Shown here piece after piece: positions 16,925-25,345 of a stretch of 64,000 nt of DNA; the stretch's first letter is position 1; every line of letters starts with the position of its first letter. Origin of the DNA: DASQPR01 sp963836785 (GTDB taxonomy: Bacteria; Actinomycetota; Actinomycetes; Mycobacteriales; Micromonosporaceae); the NCBI GenBank assembly GCA_963836785.1, contig CAWIKW010000005.1:186001-250000 (forward strand). Direction: 5' to 3'. The notes beneath the pieces are model-generated. The model had not been told where the DNA came from and ran no database searches. It was given only the letters and a program-made list of their open reading frames with translations. The position numbers and the translations under genes are program-made.

Positions 16925-17979
16925 GGTGTGAGGACGCTGGCCGCGTCAGTCGACTTCAGCGATTCGACGGTCGAGGCGGGTGCCGCGTCAGCGGTTTCGT
17001 GCTGCGCGTTCGGGTACTCGGAAGCATTCGCGGTGGGCTGATTTATGGCCAATTGCGTCGTCACGGACTCGGCCGATGTCCCGGCGACCGGTTCCTCGTC
17101 GGGCGCGGTGGCCGCCGGTCGGCGCTGGCCCGGCATCATGACCCGGGCATTCGTGTCGCGGCCGCGGGTTCGGCGCTCGCGCACGATCGTCCGCAGTACG
17201 CGGTAGCCGTCCCGGGCGGCGTTGAGGTTGCTGACGCCGTGCAGGCGCGCGTGCTCGATGCTCGCCACCTCGGCAATGCGCAGGCCGCGCATCGCTGCCC
17301 GTACGTTGATCATCGTCTCCACCTCGAAGCCGTCGCCCCATAGGTGGTTGCCGTCGTCCGGCCCGACGAGCCAGGTGGACGGCAGGTCGAGATCGGGTAG
17401 GACGCGACGCCAGAACGCGTTGTAGCCATAGCAGAGGTCGGAAAACTTCGTCCGGAACATCATGTTGACGATGAGCAGCAAGCCACGGTTGCCGAGCCGG
17501 CGCAGCCGGGTGATGTCGTGGCTGTCGCCGCCGGAGCTGAACCGCGAGCCCTTCACGAAGTCGGCCCCTCCGACCAGGGCGGCGACGAAGCGAGGGATCT
17601 CGGCCGGATCGGTCGAGCCATCCGCGTCCAGCATCACCACGATCTCGCCACTCGCGGCCTCAAATCCACAGGCCAGCGCGTTGCCTTTACCGCGTCGGGT
17701 CTGGTGGACCACCACTACGTCCGGATAGAGACTTTGCGCGACCTCGACCGTACGGTCTGTCGACGCCCCGTCGACAAGCACAACTTCGTCCACGTCCTGC
17801 ACCGGAAGCCGCGCCAGGAAATGGGCGATGTTGCGCTCTTCGTTGAGCGTCGGGACGACTACTGAGACGCGCGGACGCGCCGTCGGCATCGAGGAATCCA
17901 AAGGTTCCGCCCGGTTCGTGTCGAATAGAGGTGGCGACAGGTAGGAGCGACGCTTTGGCCCGTGCGCACCAGGGGTCAT
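16921..17979 (-). CDS. GT2 glycosyltransferase, dolichyl/polyprenyl-phosphate type
   Basis: First gene of the glycan operon. 352 residues from ATG at 17979; other in-frame ATGs at 18021 and 17887-17889 are possible, and none has a convincing ribosome site. The catalytic domain begins at VSVVVPTLNEERNIAHF, with DEVVLVDGASTDRT and VMLDADGSTDP, the standard DPM1/polyprenyl-phosphate glycosyltransferase pattern. Such enzymes load mannose or glucose onto the lipid carrier, or extend glycans. The last ~100 residues are Thr/Ala/Glu-rich and probably disordered. Confidence 0.87.
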   Translation of the reverse strand: MTPGAHGPKRRSYLSPPLFDTNRAEPLDSSMPTARPRVSVVVPTLNEERNIAHFLARLPVQDVDEVVLVDGASTDRTVEVAQSLYPDVVVVHQTRRGKGNALACGFEAASGEIVVMLDADGSTDPAEIPRFVAALVGGADFVKGSRFSSGGDSHDITRLRRLGNRGLLLIVNMMFRTKFSDLCYGYNAFWRRVLPDLDLPSTWLVGPDDGNHLWGDGFEVETMINVRAAMRGLRIAEVASIEHARLHGVSNLNAARDGYRVLRTIVRERRTRGRDTNARVMMPGQRRPAATAPDEEPVAGTSAESVTTQLAINQPTANASEYPNAQHETADAAPASTVESLKSTDAASVLTP

Positions 17980-18459
17980 CCAGTCACCGCATCGGTCCTG
18001 GGCAGCGAAACTACCATGCATCGCACGCACACTTAAACCCGTCGGGCGGGCGCGGCGGGTTGTCGCTGCACAAGGGTGATACAAATTTGAGCCGAACGTC
18101 CATCGAAAGTGGACGTCCGTATATGGACGTTCCGGTCATGCATCCCTCCCCGCTCCGGCGTACCTTTCTGAATCGACACGAATTGGCTGGTGGGGTCGTC
18201 GGTTTAATCGATGAGTGCGTTATTACAACGCTCTGTACCTACATCGGTCACGGTCCGCTCGGCCTTGTCGCCGACGATTAGTCGAGCAGGGGAAAGCGTC
18301 GGTGCGAGGGATCGGCGTGTCGATCAGGTCACATGGCGCCGTCTCGGTGCGGCGGCAATCCGCATCGATTGCCTCGTACCGAGCAAATCGCCCGGAACGA
18401 CCGCGCCGGTCGCTCCGCCGTGGGAATGCTGGTAACCGAGGTGATGGGAGGACCTTCGT
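17980..18459. other. Divergent promoter region of the glycan operon and DUF2090 gene
   Basis: 480 bases without a credible gene. AT content is raised at 18070-18250 compared with neighbours. It holds the GGACGT box cluster (18094-18132) and, at the right edge, GGGAGG of the DUF2090 ribosome site. Short frames here show no family features. Confidence 0.6.
18094..18132. promoter_or_regulatory. Cluster of three GGACGT boxes, candidate operator
   Basis: GAACGTCCA (18094-18102) and TGGACGTTC (18124-18132) form a perfect 9-bp inverted repeat. Between them lies TGGACGTCC (18110-18118), itself containing the palindrome GGACGTCC. The three boxes are spaced 14-16 bases centre to centre. The cluster sits ~115-155 bases upstream of the first glycosyltransferase start and ~330 bases upstream of the DUF2090 start. 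It is likely a regulator site controlling the polysaccharide operon; the regulator is unknown. Confidence 0.6.
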
Positions 18460-19359
18460 ATGGCCACCGATCTGTTCATTCTTGCTATGGATCATCGAGA
18501 CTCGCTCGCCCGACAGGTCTTCGGCATTACCGGCGAACCGGACGCGGCTGAGGCGGACCGCATCGCCCGCGGCAAGATGCTCGTGTTTCGAGGGCTGCTT
18601 GCCGCACTCGACCGCGGCGCCGATCCGGCTGTGACCGGCGTCCTGGTCGACGAGCGGTACGGAGCCGACGTGGCTCACCAGGCCCGCGAGGCCGGACTGC
18701 GGATCGCGATGCCCATCGAAGAGTCCGGCCAGGACTTCTTCACGCTCGAGTACGGCGGCATCGGCGAGCACACCTGGCTCGATCACGTCGAACGGTTCTC
18801 GCCGGACTATGTCAAGGTGCTCGTACGCGACAATCCGGACTTCGATCCGGCCGACCGGAAGACCCAACAGCAGCGCCTAGCGGTCGTTTCGGCAGCATTA
18901 CACGACGCGCATCGGACGTTCCTCTTCGAACTGTTGGTGCCACCGACCGACGAGCAGCATGACCGGACCGGCCACGACTACGACGCCCGGCTGCGGCCGC
19001 ACCTGACCGAGCAGGTGATCGGCGATTTCCAGACAGCCGGCGTCGAGCCCGACATCTGGAAGATTGAAGGGTTGGAAGACGCGGTGGCGGCGAACGACGT
19101 CGTGGCGGCGGCTCAACAGGGCGGCCGGGAGAGCGTCCGCTGCATCGTGCTCGGCCGGGATGCTCCGGTCGAGCGACTCGATCATTGGCTTCAGATCGCG
19201 GCCGGTACGAACGGATTCGCCGGCTTTGCCATCGGACGCAGCATCTGGGAGCAGGCACTCGTCGATCACCTGGCCGGCCGGCTCAACCAGGATGGCGTGA
19301 TCGACACGGTCGCCACGAACTATCTGCACTTCGTGCAGACCTATCGCGACGCATCCTGA
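18460..19359 (+). CDS. DUF2090-family, class I aldolase-like TIM-barrel protein
   Basis: 299 residues from ATG at 18460 with GGGAGG about 8 bases upstream. The opening FILAMDHRDSLARQVFG and later FLFELLVPPTDEQ and DIWKIEGLE match the DUF2090 domain, which is also the C-terminal half of IolC-type 5-dehydro-2-deoxygluconokinases and is related to LacD-like aldolases. Here it stands alone without a sugar-kinase domain. A role in sugar-phosphate/inositol metabolism is suggested by the family only. No inositol genes are nearby. Confidence 0.8.
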   Translation: MATDLFILAMDHRDSLARQVFGITGEPDAAEADRIARGKMLVFRGLLAALDRGADPAVTGVLVDERYGADVAHQAREAGLRIAMPIEESGQDFFTLEYGGIGEHTWLDHVERFSPDYVKVLVRDNPDFDPADRKTQQQRLAVVSAALHDAHRTFLFELLVPPTDEQHDRTGHDYDARLRPHLTEQVIGDFQTAGVEPDIWKIEGLEDAVAANDVVAAAQQGGRESVRCIVLGRDAPVERLDHWLQIAAGTNGFAGFAIGRSIWEQALVDHLAGRLNQDGVIDTVATNYLHFVQTYRDAS

Positions 19360-19450
19360 GCGATTGCGAAATCGACGTGCCGGGCCGCGCCTCGGGCGCG
19401 ACAATCGCGGCGTGCGCCGGGCGATCGCGGCGCCGGATGGGAGCGTACGC

Positions 19451-20335
19451 ATGATCAAGCGTCGGAAGATCGAAAGCAGCGACGCCGATCTGCGCGCCAT
19501 GCAGTCGCTGTGCCAGGCGATCTGGTTGGCCGGATCGAGCTGGCACATCGGCGACATTTCGTGGGGCCGACGGCAACACATCGGGCGCGATCCGGAGTGG
19601 CCGACGGCGGTCTGGGAGCGCGACGGCGAGGTGCTCGCCTGGGCCTGGGTGCGGCTTCCCGATCACCTCGATCTCGCTGTACATCCGGACCATCCCGAAC
19701 TCGGTGCGGAGGTCATGGACTGGTTCCGCGAGGTAGCGGTGGCCGACGACCTCGTGGCGTACGCCATGAACACCGAGCCCCATCTCATTGCCGCATTTGA
19801 AACGGCCGGCTTTCGCGAGGTCGACGACCCTCACTTCACACACCTCTACACGCATTCCCTGGCCGCTCTGGACGAACCCGTTGTGCCGGAGGGGTTCGTC
19901 GTGCGGCCGGTGCGCGGCGACGAGGACGTGCCGCACCGGGTCGACGTCCATCGCAGCGCGTTCCACCCGTCGCGGGTCACCGTCGAGAGCTATGGCAACG
20001 TGCGCCGCTCGTGGCCGTACCAGCAAGGTCTTGATTGGGTCGTGGAGGCGCCGGACGGGCGCTTCGGAGCGTCCTGCCTGATCTGGTGGGACGAGGTGAA
20101 CCGAGTCGGCGAACTCGAACCGGTCGGCACCCATCAGGACTTCCGCCGGATCGGGCTGGCGCGGGCAGCCTGCCTGGGCGCGATGCGGGCGCTCCGCGAC
20201 CTCGGCGCGACCGAAGCCGTGGTCTGCAGCCTCGGTCTGCCGGACAAACCCGGGCCGCGTGCCCTCTACCACTCGCTCGGCTTCGTCGACCACTCCCGAT
20301 CGGTGAAGTACGCCGGCCCACGAAATCGGGCTTGA
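19451..20335 (+). CDS. Tandem GNAT acetyltransferase
   Basis: 294 residues from ATG at 19451, with GGGAG about 7 bases upstream. Two GNAT-like domains: a degenerate one at ~1-140 and a second at ~150-290 with an acetyl-CoA loop-like HQDFRRIGLARAACLGAMRA and the C-terminal LYHSLGFVDHSRS strand. Proteins of this layout N-acetylate small molecules, in some cases antibiotics or polyamines. Target unknown. Its stop codon lies inside the MerR operator of the next gene. Confidence 0.87.
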   Translation: MIKRRKIESSDADLRAMQSLCQAIWLAGSSWHIGDISWGRRQHIGRDPEWPTAVWERDGEVLAWAWVRLPDHLDLAVHPDHPELGAEVMDWFREVAVADDLVAYAMNTEPHLIAAFETAGFREVDDPHFTHLYTHSLAALDEPVVPEGFVVRPVRGDEDVPHRVDVHRSAFHPSRVTVESYGNVRRSWPYQQGLDWVVEAPDGRFGASCLIWWDEVNRVGELEPVGTHQDFRRIGLARAACLGAMRALRDLGATEAVVCSLGLPDKPGPRALYHSLGFVDHSRSVKYAGPRNRA

Positions 20336-20356
20336 CCCTCACGTAACGTCAGGGTC
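20334..20356. promoter_or_regulatory. MerR-type operator/promoter
   Basis: Near-perfect inverted repeat GACCCTCACGT (20334-20344) / ACGTCAGGGTC (20346-20356), one mismatch, one central base. TTGACC at its left edge can serve as a -35 box. MerR regulators bind such dyads between overly spaced -35 and -10 elements. It is immediately upstream of the TipA-like gene, implying autoregulation. Confidence 0.75.
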
Positions 20357-20381
20357 GAGCATCGGGGCCGAGGAGGAAGCG

Positions 20382-21143
20382 ATGAGCTACTCGGTAGGCC
20401 AGGTCGCCGCGCTCGCCGGCGTCACGGTGCGGACGTTGCATCATTACGACGAGATCGGACTGCTGACGCCGGGCGACCGTTCGTCGGCCGGTTATCGCCG
20501 CTACGGCGAGAACGATCTGCAACGGCTGCAGGAGATCATGTTCTACCGCGAGCTCGGGTTCTCCCTCGACGAGATCACGGACCTCGTCCACGACCCGCAC
20601 GCCGACACCGACGCGCATCTGCGCCGCCAGCACGAACTGCTGGTGGGTCGGTTGTCGCGGGTACGGCGAATGGTCGAGGCCGTCGAGAAAGCGATGGAGG
20701 CACACACGATGGGCATTTCCCTCACGCCGGAGGAACGGTTCGAGGTGTTCGGTGACTTCGACCCGGCCGTACACGCGGACGAGGCACGGGAGCGCTGGGG
20801 CGAATCGGATGCGTTCAAGCAGTCGGCTCGTCGGTCGGCGGCGTACACCAAGGACGACTGGCTCGCGATCAAGGCCGAGGCCGACGCCGTCACCAACGCG
20901 TACGCCGAGGCGATGACGAGCGGGGCGGCAGCGGAGTCGTCGGTCGCGATGGATGCGGCGGAACAACACCGCCAGCACATCGGGCGCTGGTTCTACGACT
21001 GCTCCTACGACATGCATCGCGGCCTCGGCGACATGTACGTCGCGGATCCGCGGTTCACGGCGACCTACGACGAGGTGGCTCCTGGTCTTGCGGTCTTCGT
21101 TCGCGATGCGATCGCGGCGAATTCCGCGCGCGGTGAGCTTTAG
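20382..21143 (+). CDS. MerR family regulator with TipAS-like effector domain
   Basis: 253 residues from ATG at 20382 with GAGGAGG upstream. The N-terminal winged helix YSVGQVAALAGVTVRTLHHY and the ~75-110 coiled dimerisation helix are classical MerR. Residues ~115-253 (helical, with HRQHIGRWFYDCSYDMHRG) match the TipAS antibiotic-recognition domain of TipA/Mta/SkgA. Family members activate transcription when bound to thiopeptides or other drugs. The TAG stop coincides with the first bases of the structured element at 21143. Confidence 0.92.
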   Translation: MSYSVGQVAALAGVTVRTLHHYDEIGLLTPGDRSSAGYRRYGENDLQRLQEIMFYRELGFSLDEITDLVHDPHADTDAHLRRQHELLVGRLSRVRRMVEAVEKAMEAHTMGISLTPEERFEVFGDFDPAVHADEARERWGESDAFKQSARRSAAYTKDDWLAIKAEADAVTNAYAEAMTSGAAAESSVAMDAAEQHRQHIGRWFYDCSYDMHRGLGDMYVADPRFTATYDEVAPGLAVFVRDAIAANSARGEL

Positions 21144-21219
21144 GGCTTGGGGCAACCCGATCCCACTCGACTTGGGGAGGGGCCTTTAGGTCTTCGTGGG
21201 GTCGGGTTGCCCCAAGCCC
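21143..21219 (+). repeat. Terminal hairpin A of composite element 1
   Basis: 24-bp stem (21143-21166 with 21196-21219) in which the only non-Watson-Crick pair is a T-G wobble. The 29-base loop contains GGGGAGGGGCCTTTAGGTCTTC. The GGGCTTGGGGC outer arm and the TTTAGGTCTTCG loop recur in the other copies. It could also terminate the MerR transcript. Confidence 0.88.
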
Positions 21220-21403
21220 CGGACCACGTCGTGGGTGCGGTGGGTGCGTGCACGTCGGGCTTCAGAGCTTTCGAAGTTCCCTGGTACGGGGTTCGGTTGC
21301 GTGGCGTGATGGCGCGCTCGGAGCGCACGCCCGACGTACCTCATAAGCCCCTCAAGGACCTGATCTGACGCACGCGCCGTCCCCACCGACGGTCTTGTCT
21401 AGA

Positions 21404-21470
21404 GGCCGGGTCAGCGTGTCCACGACGACCTAAAACGCTCTGCCGTCGCCGTGGGCACGCTGACCCGGCC
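21404..21470 (-). repeat. Terminal hairpin B of composite element 1 (inverted)
   Basis: 20-bp stem (21404-21423 with 21451-21470), again with a single T-G wobble. The stem sequence (GGCCGGGTCAGCGTG...) is unrelated to hairpin A. Read on the minus strand, the loop carries AGAGCGTTTTAGGTCGTCG, aligning with the loop of A. Pairing is thus conserved while stem sequence is not. It lies 41 bases beyond the PMT stop. Confidence 0.85.
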
Positions 21471-21511
21471 CCCAGCGCAACTGAAGACCGAAAACAAGAA
21501 ACAGCGCGCGC

Positions 21512-23266
21512 TCAGATCCAGCGTCCGCCGAGCCACATTCGGGCAAACCACGCCGCGTACGTGATCCTTTCGCCCGTGTAGAGCGGATAGAAGTACGCGA
21601 AACACCAGCCGATCGCGAGCAGGTAGGCCCCGAGGACCACCGATCCCAACGCGCGTCGGTCGAATCGCCACATCGTCGCGCCCGGTCGCCCATTGATCAG
21701 CAGACCGAACAGGTAGACGAGGCCCATGACGAGGAACGGCAGGGCCGGCACGGCGTAGAAGTAGAACATCGTGCGGTGGCTGAACTCGTACAGGAACCAC
21801 GGCACGATGCCAGCGAACGCGCCCCAGAACAGGCTGGACGGTCGCCAGTCACGGCGCGCCACGCCATATGCGGCCATGCCCATCACGGCCGGTATGAACG
21901 ACCACCACAGCAGCGGCGTGCCGAGCAGCAGCACCTCGGCCGAGCAGTTCGACGCGCCGCAGCCGCCGGCGGCCGAGTAGTAGAACGCGACCGGCCGGCC
22001 GAGCAGCAGCCACTGCCACGGCCACGACTGGTAGATGTGCGGCGTGGTCAACGTGTCGTGGAAGTGCAGCGCGGCGTGGTGGTACTGGTACAGGTTCACC
22101 AGCGCGTTGATCACCGGCGGCAGCGTGTGGCCGTTGTGGGTTGACTGATACCAGTTGCGGTCGTAACCGGTGCTCGTCGCGAACCATCCGCTCCAGCTGG
22201 CCAGATAGACGCCGACGATGATCACACCGAACGCGACGATCCAGCCGGTTTCGTCGAGGAACGTGTCGCGCCATGGCCGGGCCACGCCAGCACTGCGGCG
22301 GGCGCCGACCTCCCACCAGAAGATCAGAACGACAAACAGGATGACGTACCAGAGCGCGCTCCACTTCACCGACATCGCGCAGCCGGTCATCACCGCGGCC
22401 GCCAGCCGCCACCACGGCACCCCGTCGGGCCAGGTGAAACGCAACCGGCCGGCCCGCCCGGGCCGGCTCGGGTCCAGCCCCGACTCGAGGGCGCGCAGCC
22501 ATCGGCGTCGGCGCTGATCACGGTCCATCACCAGACACGCGAACGCGGCCAGGATGAAGAACATCAGGAAGATGTCGAGCAGGGCCGTACGGGACAGCAC
22601 GAACTCCATGCCGTCCAGCGTCAGGAGCAGCCCGGCGGCCAACCCGAGCACGGTCGACCGGAACATCCGGCGGGTCAGCCGGATCGTGATGAGGATCGCG
22701 AGCGTGCCGAAGACTGCCGGCATGATCCGCCAGCCGAACGTCTGCTGCTGATGGCGGCTGACGCCCCAGACGGTTACCGCGGTCAGTCCGATCGCGACCG
22801 CGCCGAGCGATGCCCACAGCGCCCGGCGTCGGGTCAGGAATGCGAGGCCGGCCGCGGCGGCCGCGATCCCGACCAGCAGCAGCAACTCCCACCAGACACC
22901 GAGGTGGCGCGGCCGGGCGAAGAACCATTCGCCGGTGCCGATCAGCCACTTGCCGAGCGACGGGTGCACCACGAAGTCGCCGGTGTTCTGCGCGGCGTTC
23001 CACTCGACGCCGTGCCGGAAGAGATCGTTGCCCTCGGTCGCATAGTAGATCTCATCGAAGATCTTGCCCGGTGGGTGACTCAGGCCGACGAGCCGGAGTA
23101 CGCCGGCAAGGATGGTCACGACGGCGGTGCCGATCCAGGCGAACGTACGGTCGTCCGGCAGCTTCGGGGCGAGCCGTCGCCGTACGATCTCGGGGACCGC
23201 AACGCGCGCCGGGTCACCGACCGCAGTCGTCAGGTCGGGCTCGTCGGTGATGGCTGCCGAAGTCAC
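21512..23266 (-). CDS. Protein O-mannosyltransferase (PMT family)
   Basis: 584 residues from GTG at 23266; the frame is open further, but only across the divergent rsmI promoter. Multi-pass membrane enzyme with an external first loop carrying the DE motif (GKIFDEIYYA), the hallmark of PMT/GT39 enzymes that transfer mannose from polyprenyl-phosphomannose to Ser/Thr of exported proteins. Twelve or so membrane segments follow; the loop at ~380-440 is long, as in the mycobacterial enzyme. Position divergent from rsmI is a common actinobacterial arrangement. Confidence 0.93.
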   Translation of the reverse strand: MTSAAITDEPDLTTAVGDPARVAVPEIVRRRLAPKLPDDRTFAWIGTAVVTILAGVLRLVGLSHPPGKIFDEIYYATEGNDLFRHGVEWNAAQNTGDFVVHPSLGKWLIGTGEWFFARPRHLGVWWELLLLVGIAAAAAGLAFLTRRRALWASLGAVAIGLTAVTVWGVSRHQQQTFGWRIMPAVFGTLAILITIRLTRRMFRSTVLGLAAGLLLTLDGMEFVLSRTALLDIFLMFFILAAFACLVMDRDQRRRRWLRALESGLDPSRPGRAGRLRFTWPDGVPWWRLAAAVMTGCAMSVKWSALWYVILFVVLIFWWEVGARRSAGVARPWRDTFLDETGWIVAFGVIIVGVYLASWSGWFATSTGYDRNWYQSTHNGHTLPPVINALVNLYQYHHAALHFHDTLTTPHIYQSWPWQWLLLGRPVAFYYSAAGGCGASNCSAEVLLLGTPLLWWSFIPAVMGMAAYGVARRDWRPSSLFWGAFAGIVPWFLYEFSHRTMFYFYAVPALPFLVMGLVYLFGLLINGRPGATMWRFDRRALGSVVLGAYLLAIGWCFAYFYPLYTGERITYAAWFARMWLGGRWI

Positions 23267-23396
23267 CCGACGATCGTAGGCGTCCGGCCGCCGATGCGGA
23301 GACCGGCGGACCTCAGGATTCGCTGTGCGGCGGTTCGCTGGCGATCTTGACGTGGACAAGGCCAGCGATCTTGGTCTGGAGCAGGGGGATGGCGCC

Positions 23397-24245
23397 ATGC
23401 CGACAGAGGGTGGACGGCTGATCCTCGTCGGCGCGCCGCTCGGCAACGTCGCGGATGCGTCGTCGCGACTGCGCGACACGTTGTCGACCGCCGACGTGGT
23501 GGCGGCCGAGGACACCCGCCGCCTCGCGCGCCTGGCCCGGGATCTCGGCATCGAGGTCGCCGGCCGGGTCGTCAGCTACTTCGAGGGCAATGAGGAACGC
23601 CGTACCCCCGAATTGGCACAGGCTCTGCGCGACGGGCTCGTCGTCGCGGTCGTCACCGATGGCGGCATGCCGAGCGTCTCCGATCCCGGCTTCCGGCTCG
23701 TACGGGCGGCGGTCGACGCCGGAGTCCCGGTGACGGTCGCACCGGGACCGAGCGCCGTGACGACCGCGCTCGCCGTGTCCGGCCTCGCCTCCGACCGCTT
23801 CTGCTTCGAGGGGTTCGTGCCCCGCAAGCCATCCGAACGCCGCGCACGCCTGACGAAGCTCGCCGGCGAGGAGCGGACGATGGTGTTCTTCGAGGCGCCG
23901 CATCGTCTGGCCGCGAGCCTTGCCGACTTCGTGGCGGCCTTCGGCGGCCTTCGGTCGGCGGCCGTGTGTCGAGAGCTGACCAAGACGTACGAAGAGGTGC
24001 GCCGCGGTGCGCTGGCCGAGTTGGCCGACTGGGCCGCGACCGGGGAACCCCGAGGCGAGATCACGATCGTGGTGGCGGGTGCCGAGCCAATCACCGAACC
24101 GCCGACCGACGAAGCGCTCCTGGCGGCGGTGGCCGATTCGCAGGCGGCCGGTGCCTCCCGTAAGGATGCGATCGCCGAGGTCGCCGCGGCGTACGCGATC
24201 GGCCGCCGCGAGCTCTACAACCTGGTGGTCGGTTCGGCGCGGTGA
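23397..24245 (+). CDS. rsmI: 16S rRNA (cytidine1402-2'-O)-methyltransferase RsmI
   Basis: 282 residues from ATG at 23397 with AGGGGG upstream. Tetrapyrrole-methylase-fold enzyme: ILVGAPLGNVADASSR at the start, AAEDTRRLARL, VTDGGMPSVSDPG and APGPSAVTTALAVSG, all RsmI signatures. It methylates the 2'-OH of C1402 in the ribosomal P site. The family's GNXXD-type motif normally reads TPIGNLED; here it is APLGNVAD, an acceptable variant. Divergent from the PMT gene. Confidence 0.95.
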   Translation: MPTEGGRLILVGAPLGNVADASSRLRDTLSTADVVAAEDTRRLARLARDLGIEVAGRVVSYFEGNEERRTPELAQALRDGLVVAVVTDGGMPSVSDPGFRLVRAAVDAGVPVTVAPGPSAVTTALAVSGLASDRFCFEGFVPRKPSERRARLTKLAGEERTMVFFEAPHRLAASLADFVAAFGGLRSAAVCRELTKTYEEVRRGALAELADWAATGEPRGEITIVVAGAEPITEPPTDEALLAAVADSQAAGASRKDAIAEVAAAYAIGRRELYNLVVGSAR

Positions 24246-24265
24246 CGTCGAACCGGCACGGTGAC

Positions 24266-25345
24266 CTACCAGGCGTAGGCCAGCATGCCGGCGAACAGCA
24301 GGATCGGGCCGCCGAAGCTACCGAGCAGCGCTAGTGCACGGGTCCGCCCGCCGGCCAGCCGGAGCGCTCCGGTCGCCCACGCGATCCCGAAGCCGCACAG
24401 GACGAGCAGCACGACCCCGGGTATCCAGTGCAGGAGCAGGTCGGTGCTGTTTCCGGCATAGGCAAGGCCGGAATCGCGCGACACCATCTGCGCGTCGAGC
24501 TTCTGCCCGGCGCTCGCGTGGGTCGACGCCGGTCCGAGCAGGGTGACCGCGGCGCTGAAACTCCGGTCGGCGGCGACGAACTCGGCACAGCTGCGGTCGA
24601 TGCCGTGCACCGAACACGTCGCGACGGTCGCCACCCCCCGCTTCCCGTGGCCGGCGGTGAGCAACAGCGGCGTGGCGCTGACCCATGCGAAAAACGCCGC
24701 GGCGAGCGCGAAGATGAGCAACGCCGGCAGCCCGAACGCGGGACGGCGGCGTGCCTTGCGGTGCCGGTGCGGCCGGCCGGTGCGGACGGGCTGGGGCCGG
24801 CGGACCGGGGCGAGAGCGTCCGACATCTGACCGGCCTCGCCGCTGAAGAAGTCGAAGTCATCGAGCGAATCGCCGTACGCGGGAGCCTGGACCGGCACGG
24901 GCGCTGGCCGCGTCTGTCGGCGGGCGGGCAATGGCGGCGCGGCCATCGCCGGCTCGGGTTCGCGCCGAGTCGGCGGCCGCGCTGGCGCCGTCCGGATCGG
25001 AAAACCGATGTCGGGTGCGTTGCGGCGCGTCGGCGGTGGGGCAGCAATATCGAGTACGGCGAACTCCGGCTCCTCGACGAAGTCACCGTCTGCGACGATC
25101 GTCGCGGCCACCGAGAATCCGTCGTCCCGGTCGTCGGCGGGTTCGATCCCGGCCGGTTCGTCACCGTCGATCGCGTCAACCTCGACCGGCTCGATCCCGG
25201 CCGGTTCGTCGGCGTCGACGGGCGGTGCGATCGCAGCGGCCTCCTCGACGACGACATCTGCGGCGGGTTCGTCGACGGCGAGGGGCGCGTCGTCGGGAGC
25301 TTCATCCGGGAGTTCTGCGGCGGCGGGCTCTTCGACGGCGCGGGA
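24266..25345 (-). pseudogene. Membrane protein, C-terminal part (frameshifted from 25302-25952)
   Basis: This part supplies an acidic Ala/Pro/Asp-rich cytoplasmic stretch, a basic patch, and three hydrophobic segments (ALLIFALAAAFFAWV; HWIPGVVLLVLCGFGIAWA; LLGSFGGPILLFAGMLAY). Between the first two is a ~90-residue external loop with two cysteines (TCSVHGIDRSC). The frame is open to 25573, but the coding match with the upstream half begins at 25345. No characterised family recognised; possibly a stress or envelope membrane protein of actinomycetes. Confidence 0.7.

Larger units (their letters stand above)
21143..21480. repeat. Composite three-hairpin element, copy 1
   Basis: About 340 bases filling the gap between the convergent MerR and PMT genes. 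Order: terminal hairpin (21143-21219), linker with CGGGCTTCAGAGCTTTCG (21256-21273), middle hairpin beginning GGTACGG (21283-21340), linker with CTGATCTGACGC (21360-21371) and CCGTCCCCACCGACGG (21377-21392), and a second terminal hairpin in the opposite orientation (21404-21470). The same order recurs at 40081-40470 with 19/22 and 13/16 identity in the linkers but different stem sequences. It begins TTTAGGGC, whose TAG is the MerR stop codon. Confidence 0.8.

Noticed and set aside
18211..18867. Small genes in the 18.2-18.9 kb region on either strand
   Set aside because: Arg-rich frames overlapping the promoter and the start of the DUF2090 gene; no ribosome site or family features.
21143..21480. 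Insertion sequence with transposase
   Set aside because: No open frame in the element resembles a transposase; at most a non-autonomous element.
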